Assembly (NCBI RefSeq): GCF_005869225.1
Contig: NZ_SWFP01000006.1
Span: 420,159-484,158, forward strand
Direction: 5' to 3'
Source of the DNA: Dyadobacter bucti
GTDB lineage: Bacteria > Bacteroidota > Bacteroidia > Cytophagales > Spirosomataceae
DNA: 64,000 bases
Each line of letters begins with the position of its first letter. The stretch's first letter is position 1. Below, piece after piece: positions 51,068-59,808 of the stretch. A program made the position numbers and the translations under genes. The notes beneath the pieces are model-generated. The model did no database searches, had not been told where the DNA came from, and saw nothing but the letters and a program-made list of their open reading frames with translations.

Positions 51068-52363
51068 ATGAAAGTTGACGTATTACTTGGTCTTCAATGG
51101 GGAGACGAGGGAAAAGGGAAAATTGTGGATGTGCTGGCACCACGTTATCAGGTCGTTGCACGTTTTCAAGGGGGGCCTAATGCAGGTCATACACTTGAAT
51201 TTGACGGCATAAAGCATGTTTTGCATCAGATCCCTTCCGGGATTTTCCGTAGTGATATCCAGAATATCATCGGAAATGGCGTAGTTCTGGATCCCATTGT
51301 TTTCAAAAGGGAAATTGAAAATCTGGGTAAATACAACCTGGACCTGATCAGTAATTTATTTGTATCAAAAAAAGCTTCCCTGATCCTGCCGACGCATGCG
51401 TTGCTGGATGCGGCATATGAAAAGTCCAAAGGTGATTCAAAAATCGGATCGACCCTTCGCGGAATCGGACCTACTTACCAGGACAAAATAGCACGTCTCG
51501 GCTTGAGAGTGGGAGATATATTATCACCGCGCTTTGCTGATAAATACAAGAAGCTGGTGGATGCACATAAAGTTATTCTTGACTTTTATTCATTCAATTA
51601 TTCAGATTTGCTTCCTGCTTCGGAAGAAAATTTCTTTGCTGCGATTGAGTTTATGAAGCAATTTACGCTTGTTGATAGCGAGTATGTTGTGAATGACGCT
51701 TTGACAGAAGGTAAAACTGTTCTGGCGGAAGGCGCCCAGGGGTCTTTACTTGATATTGATTTCGGATCATACCCTTTCGTAACCAGCTCCACAACAATGA
51801 CAGCCGGTGCTTGTACAGGTCTGGGAATTGCCCCGAGCCAGGTTGGAGAAGTTTTCGGTATTTTCAAAGCCTATTGCACCAGGGTAGGAAGCGGTCCATT
51901 TCCGACAGAATTGCTGGATGAAACCGGTGAGGAAATGCGTAAAGAAGGACGTGAGTTCGGAGCAACTACGGGTCGTCCCCGCCGTTGCGGCTGGCTGGAT
52001 CTTCCAGCGTTGAAATATGCCATTATGATCAATGGGGTAACCCAGCTGATTATGATGAAAGTTGATGTCCTGACGATTTTTGACACAATTCGTGTTTGTA
52101 CCAATTATCGTTTGCCCGACGGTTCGCTGACGGATCACCTTCCGTATGATTTGTGCGACGATACGGTTGAACCAGTTTACAAAGAGTTCGCTGGCTGGAA
52201 AACTTCATTGGATGGTATCCACGATTTCGAGGCAATTCCGGATGAACTGCTGGCTTATGTGAAATTCCTGGAGGAAGAGCTTAAGTTGCCAATCACTTTT
52301 ATCTCAACGGGCCCTGACCGGGAGGCGCTGATCAGCAGAGAAACTTCCGCTCTTTTGAATTGA
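51068..52363 (+). CDS. purA: adenylosuccinate synthetase
   Basis: This 431-residue protein makes adenylosuccinate from IMP, aspartate and GTP, the first AMP-specific step. All motifs are present: LLGLQWGDEGKGKIVD (P-loop-like, with the catalytic Asp), RFQGGPNAGHT (catalytic His), STLRGIGPTYQDK, LAEGAQGSLLDIDFGSYPFVTSS, GATTGRPRRCGWLD and the GPxR-type end (FISTGPDREALI). Length is normal. It is closed by a hairpin shared with the convergent helicase gene. Confidence 0.97.
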   Translation: MKVDVLLGLQWGDEGKGKIVDVLAPRYQVVARFQGGPNAGHTLEFDGIKHVLHQIPSGIFRSDIQNIIGNGVVLDPIVFKREIENLGKYNLDLISNLFVSKKASLILPTHALLDAAYEKSKGDSKIGSTLRGIGPTYQDKIARLGLRVGDILSPRFADKYKKLVDAHKVILDFYSFNYSDLLPASEENFFAAIEFMKQFTLVDSEYVVNDALTEGKTVLAEGAQGSLLDIDFGSYPFVTSSTTMTAGACTGLGIAPSQVGEVFGIFKAYCTRVGSGPFPTELLDETGEEMRKEGREFGATTGRPRRCGWLDLPALKYAIMINGVTQLIMMKVDVLTIFDTIRVCTNYRLPDGSLTDHLPYDLCDDTVEPVYKEFAGWKTSLDGIHDFEAIPDELLAYVKFLEEELKLPITFISTGPDREALISRETSALLN

Positions 52364-52387
52364 TTCAGATATTTTAATCTATATATA

Positions 52388-52420
52388 TAAGTCCCGCTGG
52401 CAGATCGTCGGCGGGACTTA
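52388..52420. terminator. terminator between purA and the SNF2 helicase gene
   Basis: TAAGTCCCGC (52388-52397) pairs perfectly with GCGGGACTTA (52411-52420) across a 13-nt loop. The genes converge on it from both sides, and the T-tracts are modest. Confidence 0.75.
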
Positions 52421-52431
52421 TTGCTTAATTC

Positions 52432-55377
52432 CTATGCAAGAAGATTCAGCACATCATCCCTGGTAAGCGATTTTATGAACCCTTCTTCGTTGGAGATCAG
52501 ATCGTCAGCAAGCTGTTTTTTGGTCCGCTGTAAAGCCAGTATTTTTTCTTCCACAGTATTTTTTGTAATGAACTTATAAGTGAAAACTGTCCGATCCTGG
52601 CCGATCCGGTGAGCGCGGTCAATGGCTTGCGCTTCGATAGCAGGGTTCCACCATGGATCGAGGATGAATACATAGTCAGCAGCAGTAAGGTTTAGACCCA
52701 GTCCTCCGGCTTTCAGGGAAATCAGGAATATTTTGATGTTATCGTCATGCTGAAAAGTTTCAACTTGCTCCTGCCGATCACGGGTACTGCCGTCGAGATA
52801 AGCATAGGTGATTTTCCTTTCATCCAGATATTGCCGGAAAAGATCCAAATGTTTGATGTATTGGCTGAAAATCAAAATCTTATGATTTTCGCTGATCACA
52901 GTCTGCATTTTGTACAACACATCTTCAAATTTACCCGAACCATGTTCATAGTCGGGATTCACCATCAGGGGATGATTTGCAAGCTGTCGTAATTTCGTAA
53001 GGCCTTGTAAAACTACCAGCTGAGATTTTGATATGCCGTCGGTATCGATACTCTGCAGGATCAGGTTGCGGTAATATGCTTTGGCTTCTTCATAAGCTTT
53101 TTCCTGTTCCTCGGACATGTCGCAGTACTGGATACTTTCAACTTTTTCAGGAAGATCAGTTGCAACCTGGGATTTAAGCCTGCGGAGGATGAAAGGTTTT
53201 ATAAGATTGTAAAGTCTTCTGGTTTTTTCTTCATCATTCCGTTTTTCAATTGGTATCTGAAATTCATCACGGAAAAAAGACTGGCTGCCTAAAAGTCCGG
53301 GGTTGACGAATGACATTTGCGACCATAAGTCCAGAGTGCTATTCTCAACCGGGGTACCCGTAAGAATAAGTCTGTTGGCTGCGTTAAGCCTCTTCACGGC
53401 TTTGGTGATAATAGAAGCCGGGTTTTTAATCGCCTGAGATTCGTCCAAAATCACATAGTTGAACCGATATGCATGTATAAGGTCAATATCCAGCCTGATA
53501 ATACCGTACGAAGTCAGGATCAGATCGTAATTGTCGAATTGAGAAGTGTCTTTTTCACGGTTGGTGCCGGTATAGAGAAAAACCTTAAGATCGGGCGTAA
53601 ATTTTTTCGCTTCCAGCTGCCAGTTGTAGAGCAGGGAAGTAGGCATGATCAGCAGGGACGGCTCTTTTACATCAGCCTCTTTTTGTGATTGTAACAATGC
53701 CAGTGTCTGCACGGTTTTCCCCAAGCCCATATCGTCGGCCAGACATCCTCCGAACCGGTATTGTTTCAGGAATTGCAGCCAGTCATACCCTGCCTTTTGG
53801 TAAGGGCGCAATGTCCCTTCGAAATATTTTGGAGGCGCAACAGGGTCAATATGGTTGAAATCCCGCAGGTTTTCAAGTTTACGGCTGATCACTGCGGTAG
53901 CGAGATTTTCCTCGTTGAGCTCTTTAACCAGTGCCAGATGATGCATCCGCAGACGGAAACGATCGTCTTCGTCACCATGCTCAGTGAAGGAAAAGAACTC
54001 AGAATATTTGGTAAACCACCACTCAGGGATCACCGCTATTTCTCCATTGGGAAGCAAAAATTCCTTTTTTCGCGTCAGAATGTAATTTCTAAGCTGAATA
54101 AAAGGGATTTCAAATTCTCCGAATTTTACTTTTGCGTTGATATCAAACCAGTCTCTCCCTTCTTGTATGGAAATATCGAGCGACGAGTAGCCGAGAAAAT
54201 AGCGCTTTGCATCATTTGTATTTTGACGCACCGCAATACCGTTTTCAGCCAATATGTTAGCATTGCTCTGTAACCATCCAAATGCCTGTGATTTGGGCAT
54301 TTGGATCTTGCCGTTCCGCATGTTCAGTCCCCAGTCTTTAAGCTGGGTCACATTATTGCGTTCAACGTCGATGTTCCTTTTTACTTTATTAAACAGATAA
54401 TCATTTCCTTTTTTTTCCAGATGAACGCTGGACGGATGTGCCGTGCTATCGTAGTGAAAAGAGAAATTGGCATATTGAAATGAAAGGTCAAAAGTGACTT
54501 CATTATCCTCTTCCTCTGCGGTTTCTACGTCGTTGGCGTCCGGGCTGGCAAAGAGCAGCGGAGTTTTTTTGTTAGTGTTGAATTCAGAAATAGTGAGCAA
54601 GGTTTTGGGAGAGGAAGACACATTTCTGATCTCAAAACCGCGGGCCACGACATCGTAAGATGCGATGAGAGGTGCCACGAAGCGCTGGTAATACTGTTCC
54701 TCTACCTGGCCCGGGATTGCGATGAATTTTTTGGCTAAAAAAGGTTTGATTTTTTTTCCGTCGACGACTCCTTCAAAGTGGTATAAATGGCTCTCCACCA
54801 TCAACCAGGCAGGCTCCTCACAGATCAGAAACGCATTTTTATACTGAAAATCAAGCTTCTGGAACTTATGCCTGATAGTGGGGAAATAATGTGTATTGTC
54901 TTCATTTCTAATAAAATGAAACCGTATCGTCGCTTTTTCCGTTTCCCATATTACCGGTTTCCACAACGGATTTCCATCGCTTCCCATGATAAACAAGTCC
55001 TTGCCTACCAGTCTTTCCAGAATACGGCTTTTGCAGTTTTCCAGATATCCTGCAATGGTTTCCTGAATTACTTTATCTCCTTTCTGCGGGTCGTATACTT
55101 TCAGGAAAAAATCTACTGCGTTGAGTTTTTTTGGATTGAATTTGCGTAGGACCGCATCCTGCTGTATGTCGTCGATCAGGCCGACAAGTTCAAAATCCTT
55201 TACATCCAGCGCTGACCTGAATTCCTTTATGTTTTTGGAAGAAATGTTTTGAATCTGATATGAAAAATCGCCCTGACTGTTAAGTTGAACCACAAAGGAT
55301 TCAAAAATATACCCTAGGTATTCATGATTTAGAATTGAGTATACAATTTTAAAAGGATCAGAGGGTGAGACTTTCAT
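52432..55377 (-). CDS. SNF2-family DEAD/DEAH-box ATPase
   Basis: This 981-residue protein has an N-terminal half (1-520) without clear motifs beyond a SNF2-associated beta-rich region. A complete SNF2 motor follows: RPYQKAGYDWLQFLKQYRFGGCLADDMGLGKTVQ (motifs Q and I), ILTSYG, YVILDESQAIKN (motif II as DESQ), ILTGTPVENS, and in the second lobe YLDGSTRDRQEQV, ISLKAGGLGLNLTAADYVFILDPWWN and QAIDRAHRIGQ. Bacterial members of this long class are thought to act on DNA-bound proteins or RNA polymerase (RapA-like), but their roles are mostly unknown. The gene is monocistronic. Confidence 0.9.
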   Translation of the reverse strand: MKVSPSDPFKIVYSILNHEYLGYIFESFVVQLNSQGDFSYQIQNISSKNIKEFRSALDVKDFELVGLIDDIQQDAVLRKFNPKKLNAVDFFLKVYDPQKGDKVIQETIAGYLENCKSRILERLVGKDLFIMGSDGNPLWKPVIWETEKATIRFHFIRNEDNTHYFPTIRHKFQKLDFQYKNAFLICEEPAWLMVESHLYHFEGVVDGKKIKPFLAKKFIAIPGQVEEQYYQRFVAPLIASYDVVARGFEIRNVSSSPKTLLTISEFNTNKKTPLLFASPDANDVETAEEEDNEVTFDLSFQYANFSFHYDSTAHPSSVHLEKKGNDYLFNKVKRNIDVERNNVTQLKDWGLNMRNGKIQMPKSQAFGWLQSNANILAENGIAVRQNTNDAKRYFLGYSSLDISIQEGRDWFDINAKVKFGEFEIPFIQLRNYILTRKKEFLLPNGEIAVIPEWWFTKYSEFFSFTEHGDEDDRFRLRMHHLALVKELNEENLATAVISRKLENLRDFNHIDPVAPPKYFEGTLRPYQKAGYDWLQFLKQYRFGGCLADDMGLGKTVQTLALLQSQKEADVKEPSLLIMPTSLLYNWQLEAKKFTPDLKVFLYTGTNREKDTSQFDNYDLILTSYGIIRLDIDLIHAYRFNYVILDESQAIKNPASIITKAVKRLNAANRLILTGTPVENSTLDLWSQMSFVNPGLLGSQSFFRDEFQIPIEKRNDEEKTRRLYNLIKPFILRRLKSQVATDLPEKVESIQYCDMSEEQEKAYEEAKAYYRNLILQSIDTDGISKSQLVVLQGLTKLRQLANHPLMVNPDYEHGSGKFEDVLYKMQTVISENHKILIFSQYIKHLDLFRQYLDERKITYAYLDGSTRDRQEQVETFQHDDNIKIFLISLKAGGLGLNLTAADYVFILDPWWNPAIEAQAIDRAHRIGQDRTVFTYKFITKNTVEEKILALQRTKKQLADDLISNEEGFIKSLTRDDVLNLLA

Positions 55378-55546
55378 TATTTTTACTTAGTCGATAAATG
55401 AAGTGTGGAAAGCAAAAAGACGTTAATACGGACTCAAATGCCTTCTTTACGGTTTAGGAAACTTCAAATATAGGAGAAATGAGACCTAAAAAAAAGACTT
55501 CTTTTTGAGAAGTCCTTCCAAACAAGATGTACATCCTACCCTCATA

Positions 55547-56557
55547 TCAGGCGGTTAGAAGCTCCCGGTCCTGATTTGCCGCGTCGCTATATTTTATTTT
55601 CTGCGAAATGTCCTTACACGGCTTTTCAATGATTTTATAATAGTAGTACGAAATAACAATCGTAAACAGGAATGCAAATAAGATCATAAACTGCCTCAGC
55701 GGCTGGGTATCAGAAAAACGCTGTGTGAGATTAATGATCCGGAGGCCGACGGGGAAATGAAGCAGATAAAGTGAATATGAGATATTTCCAAAAAATGTGC
55801 TCAATCCGGTTGGGTTTAAAGGTAGTAGTATTACGAATGAGGTAAGTACCACCACAATAACTTCTTTGTAGGAATATTGATAGGTCAAAAATAGTATTAC
55901 TGCCAGACCGGTCACCAAAATCTCAGTTTTATCCAGCTTATCGAAAAAGTAACGGTATAAAAGTATACCGCAGGTAAAAAAGATAGAAAAGTTAAAAACA
56001 AAGTTCCGGTCCATGTAAAAAGACAGCACATTAAAACCGACTAAGGCCGGAATCCATATAAGCCTGTTTTTATGACTGATTAACGGGAATATCAGTGCGA
56101 TAAGCAAGTAATACTGGAATTCAATAGCCAGCGTCCAGAAAACCTGGTTGAGCCAGTCTTTCCCCATAAAAGCATTGAGATAGCCTACATGATAGAACAC
56201 TTGCTGGAAATCGACGTCAAAAGGCTTACCGACGTAAAATGGAGAAAGGGTGGTTATGTAATTGAGAATGAGTGCCAGTAAAACGCAGATCAGGTAAGGC
56301 GGTTCTATTCTGATAAACCGCTTTTTCAGAAAAATAAAAAACTTGGTGATATTGTAATTCCCTTTCTTCATCGAATACGGGATTACCAGGCCGGAAATGA
56401 TAAAGAAAATCTCAACGCCGTAGTGCCCCGGACTAAAAGCTATTTTAAATGGGTCGGTGTCAGGAAGGTAGTCGAGCTTGTTTGTGAAATGAAAAAGACA
56501 CACGGAAATAGCCGCGAATCCTCGCAGATAGTCCAGGGAGAATAGATATTTTCTCAT
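55547..56557 (-). CDS. acyltransferase 3 family membrane protein
   Basis: This 336-residue protein has about ten hydrophobic segments and the family starting motif LDYLRGFAAISVCLFHF, with the conserved Arg and the catalytic-type His. HYGVEIFFIISGLVIPYS and RFIRIEPPYLICVLLAL (the RxxR-like cytoplasmic motif) follow. Members transfer O-acyl groups to exopolysaccharide, LPS or other envelope glycans. There is no adjacent polysaccharide locus, so the acceptor is unknown. The next gene on the left, the helicase, is separated by 169 bp. Confidence 0.88.
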   Translation of the reverse strand: MRKYLFSLDYLRGFAAISVCLFHFTNKLDYLPDTDPFKIAFSPGHYGVEIFFIISGLVIPYSMKKGNYNITKFFIFLKKRFIRIEPPYLICVLLALILNYITTLSPFYVGKPFDVDFQQVFYHVGYLNAFMGKDWLNQVFWTLAIEFQYYLLIALIFPLISHKNRLIWIPALVGFNVLSFYMDRNFVFNFSIFFTCGILLYRYFFDKLDKTEILVTGLAVILFLTYQYSYKEVIVVVLTSFVILLPLNPTGLSTFFGNISYSLYLLHFPVGLRIINLTQRFSDTQPLRQFMILFAFLFTIVISYYYYKIIEKPCKDISQKIKYSDAANQDRELLTA

Positions 56558-56774
56558 GAAGCGGAAGGGTTTGGTCGGGAGTCAGGATACCGGAAACCCA
56601 GGACAAAAATGTTGAGTCCGTTCATACAAAAATAATCACTTGGGCTAATTTCCTCTAAAAAATGCAACATTATTTGGCTGTCTTGTATAGAATAAACCGG
56701 ACTGTTTCGCGTACTTACCTATTGTAGGCAAATATTTGTATCACTGAAGATAGATAATCAAAGTGCTGATTTTC

Positions 56775-59024
56775 ATGAGAAAACCCGTTTTAGTTTCACT
56801 TACCCTTTCTCTTTTCATCGTTGGAATACTGTTGTCCATCAGGGGAGCTTATCCGGCCTTAGAGATTTTCAAAAAAATGATGTCCGGAAAGGGCGGGGGA
56901 TTGCATCCGGCGGGGGAAGCAGATTTTTCGGGTTCAGGTATGCCGCCTTGTAAAGGAGGGTCAGAGTTGCTGGCGATCTCGGGAATTTCTTCAAATGCCC
57001 TGACAGCCGTGTTTTTTGGAGAAGATGTGTACGAGCTTAGCTGGAAAATCATGGACAGCGCCAGCAAAATTATTCGCTCAGGAGACATTAAACCGACTGC
57101 GAATGAACTGGGAATTAGTTTCGATGCTTTACCTGTCGGCAAGTACGTTTTGGCTTTCAAAGGTAAAAGCTGCGCATCAGCGGAAAGTAAAAAGACATTT
57201 GCGATTTCTGAGAACATTGTATCCTCGCCAGGCGCACGATCGGCAGGTTCGGGGAGAAAAATAATTACCCAGGGGTTTCCTGATCACATGGATATTTCGG
57301 TTTCCGGCAGGCCGGGCGATTGGGTGATCGATGATTTTGCGCAACCTTTTTTGGAAAAAGGATATGAGTTCCGGTACATGGTCAACGCACATCTTTTTAC
57401 ACAAAATGTTCCTTTGACCAACTACAGGTTTCAAAGCAACGGCCCCCTCAGAATTTGGAAAATGAAAACCAAAATTGGCCTTGAGTCGGTTAACAAATGG
57501 AGTGACCGGGAAAATAATTATTATTATTCGACAACAGCCGGGGTTCCGTTCAGCTATAATAGTTCAGCTGCAATTCATACCAGCGTTTTGGGAAACGCTC
57601 AGGCAGGGCCGAGAACCAGCTTCGCGCAGATTGTCCCCCAAGAATATAATCCACGCTATCAGGGAACCCAGTGGGCAGATTTTGCTCCTGATATGAAGTT
57701 GCCGACCGGGAATTTCTGGGTTGCATCACTTGGAGAATGGAGTATCGACTTGCTCCGCCGGAAAGGCGTTACCCATTTTTCGCATTTTCAGCTTCCCTGG
57801 AAAAATCCGGGTGAAGTCGCCAGGTTGAAAGATGCCGGACAAACATATAACGATGTTCCGAGGATCGAGCACTTCATGCATCTTTCCGAGCAGGGGCCCG
57901 ATAAGTGGCAGGACGGTTATAATCTTAAATACTGGCCCAACGGCCCGCTGAATGAGAATGAAGCGATAAAAAAGGCGAACGAGGCGGATATCTCTGATGC
58001 GATCTGGATTACTGAGACGCTGGAAGGGAATTCCACAATGCCTCAGGACAAAGATATGTGGCGGCATTTTTACCGCAGGCTCCGGGAACGTTATGAGGAA
58101 CGTTTTGGGAAGCGTAATATACCTTACTTGATATGCCATAACTATTTCCAGTTCTGGCCCGGTTCGGTTTCATTGTCGTCAGGACGTCAGGCGAGCAAAA
58201 ATTTGATGCGTTTGCCGCTTTCCGAACTTCCAACCAAGAATTTTACACCGGGAGGTACACTTCAAAGTACCAATCTTATTATGGAAGCCGTGTACCTGAA
58301 TGCCCCTGATATACAGAATGAGGCGGTTTACCAGAGCTTGTTCAGGATGGAGCTGATCAAAAAAATGGGTTACAAGGCTGGTGTTTTTCTCTTTGGCGTG
58401 CATGAATGGTTTCCCAATAACTTTTATCAATATAATTATGAGGACGGGAAGTACTTTAACCGCGATAAGATCCCTCTGGATCCGAATACAATCATAGCGT
58501 ATGCATTTCTGAGCCAGATCTACGGGAATCTTTACGTCGAGTGGGGAGGCTCCGGTAAAAACTCAGGGAGGGATTTTGACCTTCAGTGGAGTTCGGGTCT
58601 CTGGTACCCCAACGGCGCGAGCAAGCCCCAGGAGGGCTTCCCGCATTATCTTAAACCAGGGGGCAAACATTACAATGGTTATACCGGGAGTCCGGATCTG
58701 TCGTATTTTGGTATAAAACTTTTCAATGATACTTTTGGTAAGGTTCACGGCGGACAAAAAAAATACCTCAAATTCAGGATCGATGGCGGGAAATGGTTAC
58801 AGCCGTCGCAGGATTTGGCGGATGAAATCGTCGATGCCTTCCATGATCAGCGTGGTTTCGTTCTTTCACAAACCAAAGACAGTAAAACAGCCTGGTTTTA
58901 TATAAATAGTTTTGCTGATAACCTGAAGCACAGGATCGAGGTTGAACTTCCTGACGGACGGATCGTCGGGGATATTGTTGCAGCAAACGGAATTCATGCA
59001 GCGCTCGTCGGCGACGGGAATTGA
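56775..59024 (+). CDS. large secreted or membrane-anchored protein of unknown function
   Basis: From the ATG at 56775 it has 749 residues; a GTG at 56763 would add four. The N-terminus is a single hydrophobic segment (VLVSLTLSLFIVGILLSI), either a signal peptide or an anchor. A Ser/Gly-rich domain of about 150 residues comes next, then a long region with many aromatic residues (NLKYWPNGPLN, MWRHFYRRLRERYEERFGKRNIPYLICHNYFQFWPGS, VFLFGVHEWFPNNFYQYNYEDG) that looks like a TIM-barrel hydrolase. A short beta-rich tail (HRIEVELPDGRIVGDIVAANG) closes it. Its class cannot be named from the sequence. No sorting tail is seen. Confidence 0.65.
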   Translation: MRKPVLVSLTLSLFIVGILLSIRGAYPALEIFKKMMSGKGGGLHPAGEADFSGSGMPPCKGGSELLAISGISSNALTAVFFGEDVYELSWKIMDSASKIIRSGDIKPTANELGISFDALPVGKYVLAFKGKSCASAESKKTFAISENIVSSPGARSAGSGRKIITQGFPDHMDISVSGRPGDWVIDDFAQPFLEKGYEFRYMVNAHLFTQNVPLTNYRFQSNGPLRIWKMKTKIGLESVNKWSDRENNYYYSTTAGVPFSYNSSAAIHTSVLGNAQAGPRTSFAQIVPQEYNPRYQGTQWADFAPDMKLPTGNFWVASLGEWSIDLLRRKGVTHFSHFQLPWKNPGEVARLKDAGQTYNDVPRIEHFMHLSEQGPDKWQDGYNLKYWPNGPLNENEAIKKANEADISDAIWITETLEGNSTMPQDKDMWRHFYRRLRERYEERFGKRNIPYLICHNYFQFWPGSVSLSSGRQASKNLMRLPLSELPTKNFTPGGTLQSTNLIMEAVYLNAPDIQNEAVYQSLFRMELIKKMGYKAGVFLFGVHEWFPNNFYQYNYEDGKYFNRDKIPLDPNTIIAYAFLSQIYGNLYVEWGGSGKNSGRDFDLQWSSGLWYPNGASKPQEGFPHYLKPGGKHYNGYTGSPDLSYFGIKLFNDTFGKVHGGQKKYLKFRIDGGKWLQPSQDLADEIVDAFHDQRGFVLSQTKDSKTAWFYINSFADNLKHRIEVELPDGRIVGDIVAANGIHAALVGDGN

Positions 59025-59808
59025 AACCTGTCGCTTGACAAACAGGGAAACGAATAGGATGTCTACATGTAAATACAATTAGGTCTACGTCAGTTATAAA
59101 ACATCATCTATTCATTATAAATAGTTGATTTGCAAATTATTATATTTGTTGGAGATTAACTTTCTTAGAAGTAGCTTTATAAGAAACATCTTGCGGAACG
59201 CCATACCCCATTAGTCAAGTAAGCGCCGAAATCTTTTTAATTTGGAGAATAACGAAAAGTGGTCGCGGCCATACCAGATAAGTGGTGCGAAGAATCAACC
59301 CGTTTTCACAGGTTGTAAGAATTGATGATCAACGCTATTTAATCGTCGGATGATTCTGTTTTCGATAAAATCAGCGGACTGGTGCAAGGAATACTTCGCT
59401 GGTAGCTTTGCATACATTGTATCAAAGAGGCTACTGATCGGCTATCTCTTTTGTGAACCGTCTAAGGCCGATCATTTTTTATAAAAAGTAAAATCATCTT
59501 TATTTAACGTATTTTACAAGATGATTTTAGATACCGGTTCAGTCGTTTTTATCAGCACGTTTTATCGTTATCCAACATCTTCGTTATATTCTCAGTTGGA
59601 ACCCACCTTTTTACTTCGTCCGGCTGGATTCAGCAACAATGTTAATTAGATCATAGCCATTCAACTCATCCGGAAGATTTCATTTTCTTGTGAACATGGA
59701 GGTGAAAGTTCGCCTGATCATAGAATAGGGCCTTGCGATCAGTACCATACGTATATTTTGTAACGTGATAGCAAACCATTCATTTTGTAGTTTTAAATCC
59801 TTCACTAA
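59025..59808. other. long non-coding stretch upstream of the CheB/CheR-kinase gene
   Basis: About 780 bp have no convincing gene on either strand. The only structured element seen is an AT-rich 12-bp inverted repeat, TAAAATCATCTT (59489-59500) and AAGATGATTTTA (59518-59529). The last 100 bp must hold the start signals of the 59809 gene. The rest may be decayed sequence or an undetected RNA. Confidence 0.45.
59489..59529. repeat. 12-bp inverted repeat in the 59-kb intergenic region
   Basis: Perfect arms at 59489-59500 and 59518-59529 are separated by 17 nt and made mainly of A and T. It could be a weak terminator or a regulator-binding palindrome. No flanking gene is closer than about 280 bp. 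Confidence 0.5.
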
